DNA from: Fulvia fulva
Lineage: Eukaryota > Ascomycota > Dothideomycetes > Mycosphaerellales > Mycosphaerellaceae
NCBI RefSeq assembly: GCF_020509005.1
Contig: NC_063012.1
Location: 3,286,001 to 3,350,000 of the forward strand
Reading direction: 5' to 3'
DNA length: 64,000 nt
The stretch's first letter is position 1. Every line of letters starts with the position of its first letter. The notes under the pieces are model-generated. The model did no database searches. It saw only the letters and a program-made list of their open reading frames with translations, and was not told where the DNA came from. A program made the position numbers and the translations under genes. Below are positions 1 through 12,500 of the stretch, piece by piece.

Positions 1-1020
1 TTATCCTCCGTAGCTCCGTGACTCTAGGGTCTACCGTTAGGGGAACGGAACCTTAGTTTTAGGGTTCTTTATACTACGATTACGCCGCCGCTAGCGTAGG
101 CGGGCCGCTACTACTTAAGTAGATTACTCGTCTTAATAAGGGCTGTCAAATAGATAGTCCTCGTCGATGTTCTAATCTAGTCCCTAGCTTTAGCGATCTG
201 TTAGTAATTATATAATTATATAGTCTAGATCGTTAAACTTATTATTAATATCGTAAAGTAGGTAGTACTAAGTTATAAATTCCGTAAACCTTAGGTTTGT
301 TCTAAGTCCTCGGATAAGCTTACTTAGTATTATTTGCTTATTATAGTACCCTCTAGCTTTAAGGATATCCTACTAAGTATTTTCGTATTTATTAATATAG
401 TCCTAAGTACTATCGAAACGGATTATTATAATAGCATTAAAATACGCTTCGGCTTATTCCCGAGTACGTATATCCGTTACTATATACCGTATAACTAGGT
501 AGTTATAGGCCTCCTTAGGTCGTTAAAGGATTTAAGTTGTCCCTTAACGAGGAGTATATCTATTTAATAAGGAGAGCTAGCGCGGTCGCTACGATTTTTC
601 GGCCCTTATCGTATTCCTCGAGTATAAAACGATAAAGGGCTATTCGTCCCTTAAAATCGACGCCTTTCTTTTAGTCGTCGGTGCTTTATATAACACTAGC
701 TAGGAGTTACTTAACTTCCTCGCTTCCGAGGGTAGTTCTCCCTTCGGTCTTCTTCTTCGGGGAAGGTAGAGGTATAGGGGTAGGGGTAGGGATAGTAGTA
801 GTAGTAGCTATTACTACTTTTAGTGCCTTTAGTTATTCAAGATTATAGTCCTCTAGATCCGGTCATTCCGTAGCTACGTAGGTGCCGGTGAAAATATCCT
901 AGACGCCCTTTACTAGGGCGGCGACTTTAAAGTTACGTTTCTAGGCGCGCGTATTACGCTTGCCTTAGAGTTATTAGTCCGGGGATAGTATCCTATCGTC
1001 GACTTCTCGTCGGGAGAAAG
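1..1020. repeat. RIP-degraded repeat (probable dead transposon)
   Basis: The tract is rich in TA and almost lacks CA and TG: in the first 600 bases I count about 2 CA and 7 TG, where roughly 37 of each would be expected at equal base frequencies. CG is still frequent. Loss of CpA on both strands with gain of TpA is the mark of repeat-induced point mutation in ascomycetes, so this was probably a multicopy element. No reading frame of useful length survives and the element type cannot be named. The signature fades between about 1020 and 1200, where CA and TG return. The left end lies outside the window. Confidence 0.85.
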
Positions 1021-1213
1021 GTATTATAGAGTAGGTTTTGTAAAGATGTTTAGATAATATTGATCTCACTTAAGTTTTAGGAGTAGTAGTTGATTTTCCT
1101 TACGTAGCGAAAAGCGACCACCTATAACCTGTTGAACAAGATAATATGTGAGATATAGAACTACGTGCTCTAGCTATTAGCGAGAGATTATATCTTCTCG
1201 CTGAATAAAGGAT

Positions 1214-1240
1214 GCTGCATGCGGTACGTCCGCATGCAGC
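1214..1240. repeat. Perfect 10-bp-arm inverted repeat at the edge of the RIP tract
   Basis: GCTGCATGCG at 1214-1223 is the exact reverse complement of CGCATGCAGC at 1231-1240, with a 7-base spacer. It lies where the CA/TG-depleted tract gives way to normal sequence. It could be a transposon end, an insertion scar or a chance hairpin. No second copy was noticed in the window. Confidence 0.7.
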
Positions 1241-2358
1241 CTATCCGGATGCGGTGAGGTATGTAGAGTCCGTTTTCAACAATTCGAGGGAGAACACGCC
1301 GGAGAAATCATCTTCTGAGGCTGCCGATTGAATTGTTCCTGAAGTTACATACGTCTTGAACATGCAGACGTTTTCCCGAGCAATATGATGCTGGTGCTCT
1401 GGAACCACAGACGAGACATAGGTCACGGGTCAGGGATGCGACAGAGTTGAATCCTGCCCTACGCGTTTCGAAGATTTCCTCGCTTCGTTTCTTCGACTGT
1501 GCAGCTTAGAAGCAACCGTGAAGGTCGGGGCTCAGGCGTCGAGATGCGACGTATCATTTGTGAGCGCGATGCGGCCGACTGCATGGTCGCACTCGAAGGT
1601 GTTTGGTGCATGTGACAACTCAAAAGCTTGCGCTGCGTCACCGTCATTCACAGACCAGGCCCCACCGCGCTATACCCAAACAGTTCTAACTCCAAAAGTT
1701 CCATTCACTTCGCGTTTTCCCCTTCCTTCAATTCTTAATTTCCCAATCCCACAACAACAACTTGCAACAACACACAGTCATCGACTCGACACTATCGCCA
1801 TTTCCAAACATCGACAAGAAACGTATTACAGTCATTGAGACCAAACACATTTTGACATACGCACGTGCTGGACAAGTCGCGCGCCGTCGCACGAGGCACT
1901 AAATGTGAGTAAAACCTCGCATTCACCAGGTGATATCGCGTAGCACTCACTCGCACTTATTTGCGCGCACATGAACACTGAGCTGTCCGGCGTTGCTGCC
2001 TGGCCAGTTTTAGCCGTGATTGTCGCGTAAGCTGGCACGAAGTGAATGTGGGACGAGTGCACGGACCCTCGAGCTCAATTTCTATTGGCCGAAGATCTCC
2101 ACGCCTGCTTCATCTTCGCAGGCACTCGAAACACTTCACCTCGCAGCTACACTCGCCGTTGTGTATACTGACCTCGTGGTCGTTCACACACAACGCCTCG
2201 AGTTCGCCGCTGTGCAGCCGCTTCTATGAGCCCGCTTGCCGCATGCCACGCCAGTCACACCTGCCCTTGCTCACCTGCACCTGCCGCGTGCCGCCACCAA
2301 CGTGGCGAAATTGAAACTAAGTTCTCACAGGGTAACAGCTTCAACATCACTATCCGAT
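1241..2358. other. Intergenic and probable 5' leader of the next gene
   Basis: Base composition is normal and no convincing gene is present. The last several hundred bases are rich in C and A, with many CAC/CAA runs, as in fungal leaders. A GTGAGT at about 1904 followed by a CCAG at about 2007 could mark a leader intron, but nothing proves it. Confidence 0.5.
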
Positions 2359-4962
2359 ATGGCCTCGCCAACCGTCCGCACCAGAAACCAGCCACGTCGG
2401 AATTCTTCCAAGCGCAAGCATTCACTCGACACAAGTCAGGTTCCGCGCAAGTCCTCAGCCATCATCATCTCCGATAATGCCGAGGATGACACAGCTCGAG
2501 GCATGGTCACGAGGAAATCTGCCTCTGGTATTACAAATACAAGCGAGCCCAATCGTCCGTGGGGCAGAAGAGGCAAGGTAAGAGCGCTATCCCAACATCA
2601 TCCAGCCATCTAGACTGCAACTAACATTCAACGGTAGGCACCTGCTCAGAACGATGAAGATGTCATTGACAGTGGCGACGAGGTCGAAGAGTATGACTTC
2701 TCGAACGATCCAGAGCAGGATCTTGAGGAGGACGATCAGACCACCGAGTTCTACGAGACCGAAGAGAACATCGTTGAGATCTCATCAGACGATGAAGATT
2801 CGGAGCAAGGATTCGCTGATCGACCGTGGCTCAACTTCGACAATAAGATGCGTGAGTCATGGGAGGTGATGTACGCCACAGTTACCACCCATCCGATCAA
2901 CGGCAGCTGGGAGATGACCGAGGAGTACCAAGAGGAGAAAGATGCCGAGATGATGCGTTACATGGAGAATTTTCCTCTCCAGAGATGGATCATCCCGCAA
3001 GACCAAGCCAACCGAGCATACTTTCGGCTGCTCGAGCGCGCACGCTGGCGATCCTTGGGAATCCGTATCTACGGGCGAGAGCGCATTCCCGAGTGGATAC
3101 CAGGCAGCACCAACGCCGCCCACCTCCAGCAGGCCCTGAACATCCCTCGGGAGAAGTACTCTCGCGAGCCAGCACAACAGCCCAACTATGCGCAAGCTGG
3201 CCCATCGGGCTCATCCGTACCAGCACATCGTCAACAGCATCCTCAGCAACCACCCCAACAACAGCATCGCCCATCCACCTCAGTACTGCACCAACATCCA
3301 TCAGCACCAGCGACTCCAAACACCCACGGACTACCACACACGGGCGGTCTGTCACAAGAACACGCTCAGATGCTGGCCCACCATAGCTCGGCACTTCCGC
3401 ATCATGGTCCTAGGCCCGGCCAGACTCCCATGATGGCTCAAGGACCACCACCTTCACAACAAGGAGGTCCACATCCACCACCCCTGAATGCGCTGCCATC
3501 GCAGCCTCACGCCCAGCCACTGGCTGTGCATCCGGGCAAGCCAGGCCACCCCCAATATGCCCATCCTGGCATGGGTCGGCCTGTGGGACCTCCACAGCAG
3601 ATCTCTTATGGACTGCCTCAAGGCTACGGCGGCCATATGATGCCACCGACCAACTTCCCGCACGTTGAGCACCCTAAGCCTATGCGACCTCGCGCCAAGA
3701 AGGAGTCACCAATTGCAACGACACCCCCACCGCCACCTCCGACGCCGCCGTACGAGCTGCGCCAGAAGCCCAAGGAGCGGGTGGGAAAGAATGCTCCACG
3801 CAAAGGCGCCCGCCGTCAAGCAGAAGCTGAAGAGTTCCCGTGGACGCGTCAGATCGACTTCGCAGCCGAGAAGGCGAGGGCCACTTGGGACGACAGTGTA
3901 TATGATCCAGTCGCATTGCGCGAAATGGATGCCACCCGTGCTCGCAACGTTGCCATTATTGATGAGCTCGATGCGAAGGTGCAAGTGCAGCAGCGCATTG
4001 CTCGCGCCAACAAGAAGAAGCGTGGTGCCGAACCTTCATCAGATGTCGAGCCGGTGCCGCCGCCTGGTGAGAAGAAGAAGATGCAGCGTGGCCAGCGCAA
4101 GGGCGAGTCTGGTGGTGATCCATATCATTCCGGTGCCTTTGCGTTCGCCAGCGATGATGACGCAGCAAAGGCGAGGGATATGGGCTTCCACATTCCAGAC
4201 GAGGCAATCGAGGCAGCTGAAGCCGGCAAACTTGACGTCGAAGGCCAAGCCAGTCTCAAGATCTGCTGGAACCCCGGCAAGAAGGGCACAACAGAGAATC
4301 TCGAGCAAGTAAAGTTCTCCATTAAGGACACAGTCGCCACCCGCAAGCAGTTGAAGGAGCGTCTGGTCTTGACCAAGCGCGCTGCCGAGTGCATCGTCGA
4401 CTTCTGCCCGGACCTTCTCTGGCGCGGTATGCTTCTCCGCATTACAAGCGAGGCTGGCTATGGCAACAAGGACGTTCGAGATCGCTTCTGTTACAACGGA
4501 TGCTATTGCGACAAGGCTACGATCACGAAGCGCATATCCGCTGCCCTTGGTCAGAAGCAGGTACAGCCCAAGTCCAAGGGCTACGGTCCAGGCGAGTGGG
4601 AGTGGTATGATGAGAACGTCAAGGATTTCTCCAAGTACATCGACTACTTTGGCAAGCGACACAGCCACCGCAACATGCTGAAGATCCAGATGCAAGGCGA
4701 GAAGCGCAAGATGGCGGTCAAGCAGACTCTTGACGAATCGACACCCAAGAAGGACGAGAGTCCTTCCTCTTCCGTTGAGGATGGAGCTGATTCCAGCAGG
4801 AAGCGCCGAAAGCTTGACAAGTACGATGATGCCGGTGAGGAGAGCGAGGACGACAACATGGAGGACGAAGTCGACGGTCATGACGATGGTCACGAGTCCG
4901 ATGCATCCGACGACGCCGTCTCATTGCAGGACTCTGACATTCTCGACGAGATCGACGACTAG
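2359..4962 (+). CDS. Unknown protein, acidic and Pro/Gln-rich, probably nuclear
   Basis: Two exons, 2359-2577 and 2638-4962, separated by a 60-base intron (GTAAGA, CTAAC branch, GTAG end), give 847 residues. The start is the first ATG in frame. I do not recognise the family. The N-terminal 75 residues are basic and Ser-rich. Residues 75-145 are strongly acidic. Residues 145-250 hold a Trp-rich folded-looking block. Residues 251-446 are Pro/Gln/His-rich and disordered. Residues 605-710 look globular and conserved, with several Cys and an Arg/Lys-rich face. The C-terminus has a likely nuclear signal (KRRKLDK near 795) and a long Asp/Glu tail. This composition suggests a chromatin or transcription role by inference only. 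The 850-base GC-rich frame on the opposite strand is a shadow. Confidence 0.85.
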
Positions 4963-6700
4963 GTGGTGTAGCTGGTGACCAGACAATGCGCTTGACCAGG
5001 TCTTCGGGTCGGCAGTGGGACTGCTGTTCCACGATGCACCGTCCGGATGAATGATTCAACGGAACGCTCCAATTGTCTTGTGCTCAAGAAGCAGCGCGAC
5101 GTTTGGCCCTGCGTTTGCTCCTGCACTCCAGATCTCGGTCTGCGACTGCTTGGGTGGACTGTGAGGGGACTCCCGGGTGTGCATAGTCTAGTCAATAGCT
5201 TTCAAGATGGCATAGCAGTAGATAGTCTTGTAGGCTGATATGATAGCACGGCAGGAGCTGCAGCAAGAGGAACCGTCCCAAGGTCTGTGTCACTGTTTGC
5301 ATGCTCACGGCCCTGTGCAGTGAAGCACAACTCCTGGACCTTTGCCTGTTCTGCGGTATCGTCGTTCCGGGCGGTCTCGGCACTACCAGATCATCGCAGG
5401 AATTACCTGCTCTGCTGGAAGCCGTCCACGGCATCAGGAGCATTGGTGAAGCGAGTGGTTTTATTAAAGCGCAGGAAGCCAAGGCACTCCTATGCCATAT
5501 CTTGGTACACACTATTTGAGTAGTCTATTGCAGTAATCTATCGAGGGGTCAATGTCAATGGTAGGACGGTTGGACTGCGCCGTGTTTCTGTTTGGCCAGA
5601 GTCAAATGGCCTCACTGCGGTACTTTGATGAGCGCGCGAGAACGACAAGACCAGCAGAGACGGTCGTGCAGGCAACATCAAGTGTGAGGCGGTCTACGGG
5701 ATGGTGCACTAGCCAATGCTGCACACCGTCCCAGCCCCGACAAGCGTCGTTGCTCTTTGTTCGTGTGCGGCTTCATGTTGTGTTTGTTTGTGACTCGGCA
5801 GGGAAAGGGGAGCGGCCAGTTGTTTGATCGAAGGTGCTACACGCGACTGTGGGGGTGCCATCTTTCGCGTTTCTGGGAAATGAGCTCCCGAGAGCCAAGA
5901 GTTTGCACCGCCACAGATGCGCGCTCCTCGTCAGTGCTTGTCTGAGGTGCACGGGTGTCGACTCGATTTGCAGCGGTCGACATGGGGACAGCCTGAACAA
6001 ACAAGTGGGCTGGCGAGAGTTGAGCGTTGGCAAGCGCGCACTCAAATGCAAGCTTATTGGAGGATCAGCAATCTGTGTGGCTGGTGTCGGGTCTTCAGAG
6101 TTAAGCTCACCCGCCACAATCTAGCGACGGATTGACAAAACACTGTATGAGAGTTCCGATAAAGCAGGAACTGTGACGTCGGCCAAGATTGGTTGTGTTT
6201 GGCTGGTCTGTACCACCGTGCCGATGACCTCACATTGCTGCGATACTGTGAGGAGACATGGATGCGCCGTGCGTGTTTGACGGGGTGGGCTGTTGGTGGG
6301 ATGAATCTGGGCTGTCGCAGAGTCAAAGCATGCCCGTGGCTCAAGACGAAGAGCGATACCTTATGGTTGCCCTGCACTGACCAGCAGGTGGTGACTGGAC
6401 GGGAGCTTAGCGCGATGTGGGAAGGAACATTAAATAAGATTGGCAGGTACGAGCATGGCAAAGGCCCAGGAAACTTGATACAAGCGAAGGCGCGTTTGAA
6501 GTGAACGGCATCCGGTCATTTCGTGGGACTTCTTAACCGCCCTCTCCCTTCTCCTCCGACATCCATCTGCTTACCGCCAAACACAACAACGATTCCCAGC
6601 AAGCATTTCAGCATTGACCATTGATCACTACCAGCAGCCATACTAAGCTTCCGACACGCATCACCAAGACCACTCATCACTTCCAACCGCCATCCTCGCC
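4963..6700. other. Intergenic, no gene seen
   Basis: Short overlapping frames occur on both strands but none has splice support, consistent codon use or a recognisable motif. The last 180 bases (from about 6540) are C/A-rich and look like the leader of the CFEM gene. Confidence 0.6.
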
Positions 6701-7630
6701 ATGAAGACTTTCATCCTCGTCGCCGCCGGCGCCGCTCTCGCGACTGCCCAGATGACGCTCAACGACATTCCAGAATGTGGTGTACGTACTCACTCGAGCT
6801 CTCTTTGCGTCGCGCACATGCGTCGCGCTCACATGAACACTCACTGACTGTGTTGCAGCGCAACTGTGTCAATGCCATGATCGGCAAATCTCAGACACTC
6901 GGTTGCCAGGCCGCCGACGCGTCTTGCCTCTGCGGTAACGCCAACTTCGGATACGGTCTTCGCGACTGCTCCAACGAGGCTTGTGGAAGCACAATTGGCC
7001 AACAGGTCGTTTCGTACGGTGTCCAGTACTGCCAGCGTGAGTGCCAAGCCTGAAACGTATGTTTGGTGTATCATCACATGCTGACACACATTCCCAGAGG
7101 CTCTCGGTTCCGCATCAAATGCACAAAGCGCAGGTGCTTCGTCGGTCCTCGCTGGAGCTGCTGGTGCCTCGGGAGCTGATGCATCTGGCAGCGGCACGGC
7201 TGCTGCCACTCAGACCGAGGGTGGCGACAACGACGCCTCGCAGACTGGCTCGGCCATCACCACTTCTGCTCTGACCGCTCTCGTCTCTCAATCTGACACC
7301 ACTTTCACCACCACCACCGGCTCGACCACCATCTACGAGGGCCAGGAGACTGGTGGCGCTGGAGGTATCGGTGGCGCTATTAGCTCTGCCACTGATTCCG
7401 CAGCTTCTGCCGCCTCTTCTGCCGAGTCCTCCGCATCTGATGCTGCTGGATCCGCCATGACCAGCGCATCTGATGCTGCCGACTCTGCCATGTCCAGTGC
7501 ATCCGAAGCTGCCAACTCCGCCAGCGATGCTGCCGCCTCCGCAACCGACTCCTCGAGCGCTGCTGGTGCCATGATCACCGCTGCCCCAATGCTCGCCATG
7601 GGTGCTCTTGCAGCTCTTGCCGCCATGTAA
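6701..7630 (+). CDS. CFEM-domain GPI-anchored surface protein
   Basis: Exons 6701-6781, 6859-7036 and 7098-7630 give 263 residues. The N-terminus MKTFILVAAGAALATA is a signal peptide. It is followed directly by a CFEM domain (about residues 18-88) with all eight cysteines, including the SCLCG core and a conserved Asp before it. The rest is Ala/Ser/Thr-rich, with repeats built on S-A-S-D-A-A, and ends in a small-residue site plus a hydrophobic Ala/Met tail, as in GPI-anchored proteins. CFEM proteins sit at the cell surface or wall. Some bind haem for iron uptake and others act in host interaction or adhesion. Which applies here cannot be told. Both introns have standard ends (GTACGT..GCAG, GTGAGT..CCAG). 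Confidence 0.93.
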
Positions 7631-8222
7631 AGCAGGCAGGCAGGCACTTTACGCATACACGAGAGACGGTCGTTACGCCGCACGGACGATAAGATCGCAG
7701 GTTGGGCAAGGCTTTGGACATGACTGCGATGATACCATTTTGATACCTTGACGAGTACTGAAGCGTGTGACGTTTGAGCGATGTCATAATGTAATAGCCT
7801 TTGTGCAGTTTACAGTAACAAAAGCCCGTACATATGGACCGATAGCGTGCCTTCAGCCCCTTTGCCTTTGCCATGCAGCTTGATGCATTTACAGGTTAGG
7901 CCGGCTGACCTGAAAACGGCTGGTCACCGAGCTGGGAGAACCACATCTTACGTGTTGCTGCCGTAGTCACAGATGTGATCCGGTAGTAACATTGTAGTTC
8001 CTCGTTGGCTCCTGCTTGTCGTTCACGTAAGAGATGGGGTTTGGTAAGTGCTACAGTGATCCTGTCCCTTATGATCAAGTGCGTGTCTTCCAGTCATGGC
8101 TGCAGGCACATACAACAAGCAAGTGCCCATTTGTTATTGTCGCGGCATCGTTCGAGTGTTGTCTTCTTTGGCAACCATTTCCATTTATGCCAGAACATTT
8201 CCGCAAACACATGAGCGTCACG
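7631..8222. other. Intergenic and 3' region of the CFEM gene
   Basis: No gene seen. Plus-strand frames at 8005-8222 lack splice or motif support. Confidence 0.5.
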
Positions 8223-8973
8223 ATGCCGCCGCGTCGACAGCCTTTGACGGGTAATCACCTACTCATGGCTAAATTGCAGAGAGATCTCGCAACTAACGTA
8301 CGAATCAGCAATTCCTCCACCAGAAGTGAGCAGGATCTTAAAGGACGACCATGCCGACAGAGCCCTAGAATGTGGCAGCAGCGATGGCAACAAACCACGA
8401 CAAGGAATCCCTTGCGATATACAACCCTCGGCGAAGCAAGAATCGTGGCGAGATAGCTTTCACCATGTTGTGTCGGCTAAGACGCCCAAGACCGACTCAG
8501 CATTCATCATAGCCGACAACTTCTCTCAGAACCTGCTCAGGCGAGGAGAAATACCCATGTTCAACGCTCAGCCGTCAGCAGAGTACATTTCCACCAACAT
8601 TCAGCGCAATGGCCCTCGAGATGGCACATCCCCAATAGGTGACTGGATCGCATATGGCGCGACGGTGTGGGTCGTTTTGGAGCAGTTCGAAATCATCAAT
8701 GGTCAACCCTCATACCTGGCTGTGCCGAAAGGCATCTACACGTCCTAGGCAGACGCCGAGAGACAGATGCGAAAGATGATTGCAGACGCCGATTATGTGG
8801 TGGGTGACTATGTCAGTAGCGCGCATCTTCTGAATGAGAGGCCCATGCCGCTGGAGGTCGCCGACGATTACGCAAGGTTGCTGGCAGTATTTTGTGGTGA
8901 ATTCTGCCGGTATCAAGGTATTCCGGAGCATTTGGGGTCAGCCGCAGACTTATCAGAGATGGCAGTGAGCTAA
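8223..8973 (+). CDS. Small unknown protein, frame interrupted by TAG
   Basis: Exon 1 is 8223-8250 and exon 2 starts at 8309. The 58-base intron has GTAATC, an AACTAAC branch and a TCAG end, and joins MPPRRQPLT to the longer frame. The reading ends at TAG 8746-8748 after 155 residues, yet the same frame continues open for 74 more codons to TAA at 8973 with similar codon use and protein-like composition. The product matches no family I know. It has no signal peptide or membrane segment. Either the gene is a recent pseudogene, or the TAG is the end of an unrecognised intron, or the stop is read through. A CAG to TAG change would fit one C-to-T event at CpA. Coding status is moderately supported. 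Confidence 0.5.
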
Positions 8974-9565
8974 GTGTAATACACTGGTGACTGGAGTTCG
9001 CAAGGTGAAGGCGGCGAGGTGGACTAGCCGTCCCGGTGGGAGGCGTATTGATGCTGTCCATAGACATATCGTCCCAGACATCTCATAGTATTTGATGCTC
9101 AGCTTATTCAGTGGATGATGCGATGACCAATCCTTCGTTCCACTCTGCATGTGTGTACTGCCAAGGGCGCAATCATATGGTGAGGATGTAGCTCGAAGAT
9201 GAGGACTGGAAAAGATGAGGACTGAACGTTGGGTAGTTCTACATACATGTAAGTGAACTCGGTCCACAAGGGGCCGGCCGCGCAACAAGCTCCAGCGGCA
9301 GCAGTGCACGCTAGGTAGTTCTAATCTTGCCTGGTATGCACACGTCGAACTGTTCGCATGCATCATCGACGAAGCGCATACAGCACTTCTTACAGCATCT
9401 GGGGCGTCACTTCGGTCTAAGCGGCGTGCCTACGATCCCTCCGACTGTGCAGCCGCATGCTCCCCCAGCGCATGGTCGTGCTGTGTCCTGCGAGGCTGGA
9501 CGTTTAAGCGAGACGGCGCGCGTTCCATAGGTATCTTTTACATGTAGCGTTGCCAGTCTGCTGCC
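8974..9565. other. Intergenic and SEC3 leader
   Basis: No gene seen. An ACATACATGT word is at 9241-9250 (compare 47979 and 51535). The 3' end holds the SEC3 leader with a start-stop element. Confidence 0.5.
9542..9547 (+). promoter_or_regulatory. Start-stop upstream ORF (ATGTAG) before SEC3
   Basis: ATG is followed at once by TAG, 18 bases before the SEC3 start codon at 9566. Start-stop elements can hold ribosomes and lower translation of the main frame. Its effect depends on the transcript starting upstream, which the sequence does not show. Confidence 0.4.
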
Positions 9566-12500
9566 ATGTCCAGGCCGCCGAACGGATATGCTTCTATGCC
9601 AGGCGCCATGAGCTCCCACTCTCGTCTGGGCACGCCGCAGTCGGGCAGCCAACGCCCACACTCGCCTGGATCGTCGCAGCAGTCGCAGTCGCAGTCGCAG
9701 TCGCAGTCGCAGTCACAGCCACAGTCACAGTCACAGTCACAGCCAACACCTCCTGCCATGTCTCGCGCCGAACGATTCGAGGATGAGAAGAGACGCATCG
9801 TCGAGTCGTGCTTCTCCAAGCTCGACAACAGCGGCCAACTAGCGGAGAGCTACATCACGCATATCCGGATCATGGAGGATGCGCAGTATCCGTCTGCTCC
9901 TCCGCCGGCCGACAGTCTGGACTCGAACAAGAAGCAGCGTCTGATCATCATAGCCGTGCGATCAACAGGACGAGTGAGGATGCACAAGGCGCGAGAGAAC
10001 AACAACGGCAGCTTCAGCATAGGCAAGACGTGGAACATGGAGGAGTTGTCCGCCATCGAGTCGTACTCGAATCCAGCTACACCCGCTGCAAATGAAAGGG
10101 AGGCGCAAGCGCGGGCACTGGCAGGCAATGTCGGCTTCACCGTCACCATCACGAAGCCGTACTACTGGCAGGCCGGGACGTCTAAAGAAAAGGACTTCTT
10201 CATTGCGAGTGCTGTCAAGATCTACCGCAAGTACACCAAGGGTCAGATTCCAGACCTGAAAGGCTTTGATGAACGGGAGAAAGCCATGATTCTAGGATCG
10301 TTCCCGGCTCCGCAAGGCCAGCCTCCTCCTGGACCGCAGGCTCTTCCTCCAGGAGATCGACAGCCCAGTCACTCCCCGGCTCCTGCTCCTCCGCAGCCAC
10401 CCTTTGCGGCAAGAGACCACAGTCGAGATGGAAGTCGGTATAGGCAAAGTCCTGGTCCTCCACCAAGTATTAGCGATGCAAGGCCAGGAAGTGGACCAAA
10501 CAGCCGGAGACCTTCAGATCAGCCGCCGGGCAGAGGCGGTCTTCCTGGCGCTCAGCAACATGCTGGAGCCCTTGCGCCTGGTGGACCACGTGCTTTTGCT
10601 AGTACCGAGCAGATGCGTTCACGAAGTCGCGACGACAGAGACGCCATGCTGCCACAGTTGCGACCTGGAACGTCACCCGCCCCAGGCTCTGAGCACAGGG
10701 CGCCGTCGTTTGCGTCGACGCAAAGGTCTGACGATATGCCGCCACATTCACCGATGCGGACCAAGAGTCCACGCTTACCCGGGCCAGGAACTGCACCGCC
10801 ATCCTCGAAGCCACAAAGCCCTCCAAAGCACAGAGATGTGCAACATATAGATGGCGCTTCTGAAGAAAGACAGGTCAATGACGGCACTGCTTTGAATGGG
10901 CAAAGCTCTGGCGCGGATCTGTTCCAAGAGGCACGGCAGCGGTATATGAACTATCAGCCAGGGACATCACCTGACCCTTCGTCACAAGGCAGGTTGCCGC
11001 CGATAGAGACTTCACAGCCCTACAAGCCCGCTCAGAACGGCAAGCTGAAAACACCGATCGACAAGCAGCCTCTGACAGGGCAAAGCGAATCATCCGACGG
11101 CATCAACCTCGAGGACGCTGCCGCTCTTGGTGCTCTGACATCTTATTGGGGTCCAGAGCATGCCAAGGCAGCACCGTCTCCAGCCACTGAACAGAGTGAA
11201 GGCTTCCCTACTCCGAAGATCGCACAGAGCGAAGATCCTCCTACACCTCGGCGCTCGAACTTTCGTCCGCCAGTTGACTTCGAGTCTGAGCGTAAAGGAT
11301 CAGAGGCCAGCATTGACCTCCGGCCTGCTCCGCTCAACGCCTCGAGGCCAGCACGTGAGATCGCCGCTCAGGCGGTTGGCTCGCAGCAGGCAGAAGGGTT
11401 GCCACCGATGTCAGAGCCACCGAGACCTGAAGCCAAGGCGGCAAGGCCCACCGCTTTGGGCATATCACAGCTCCGAGACGAGACGCCAGATGACAGCCCT
11501 GCACAGACCCCTGATGAGGAGAAGATGGAGGAAGAGCAGTACAGGCCTGGTCTTGGACCAATGTTCAGAAAGAGAGCGATCGCAGACCGGTTCAGGAAGG
11601 CAGCGAATGCATCAAATGCTTTCAAGCCGCGACCCGGAGGGGCCGCGGAAGCCATTCTTCGAGCAAAGGCCGAGCGCGACGGTGAACCGGATGGCATTAC
11701 TGGGGTCGTGCCCAGACCGGCGACACGCGAGAAGCACACTCAAGCAGATCAGCCTCCTGCAACGCCGATCACAGATAGTGCGCCAGATCATGACTTCGCA
11801 GTCAAGCAGCCGCGTGAAGAACCGCCTTCAGCACCACCAACAGTTGAAATTAGTTCGCCACAAACACCAGCACGAGACGTACCTGACACGATCAACACAC
11901 GGCAAAGCGTGGAGCTGCATGACACGACTGCCCATCTTCAACCAACACCTGACCCAGAACGAGTAGAAGAAGTCGTCGAAAAGAGGCAAATACGCCAGCC
12001 GCAGGTGAAGATCAAGCGGAGAAGTGCCCAGCAAGAGAAATATCTTGCTTCGCTCGGCATCGACAGAACTCTTCTCGATGGCAAAGGGCTCGATTTCGAG
12101 GCTATGCTTTCGGAATTCGGCTGGAATAGAGAAGTTCTACAACCAAAACAGCTTGCCGTTCTGGAGACTGACATTCGCCGGGAGCAAGGGCGAGTGGAGG
12201 CTGGATCCTGGCTTTCCCATACCGACGCGGCAAGAGAGGAACGAGTCTCCCATGTCGAAAGTCTGCTTGACAAGGCGATTGCAGAGTGTGATGAGCTCGA
12301 AGGCTTGCTGACTCTCTACCATGTCGAGCTGAGCTCTCTGAACGATGACATTGCGTTCATCGAAGCACAATCTCAAGGTCTCCAAGTGCAGTCTGCCAAC
12401 CAGAAACTCTTACAATCCGAGCTGCAAGGGCTAGTTGACACCATGTCACTTGGCCGCAACACAATGGAGCCACTTCGCTACGGTGACCTTTCCGATCCGC

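Noticed and set aside
4039..4893. 284-codon open frame on the minus strand
   Set aside because: It lies entirely opposite the coding exon of the 847-residue gene. Its Leu/Val-rich composition mirrors the Lys/Asp-rich plus strand, with no signal of its own.
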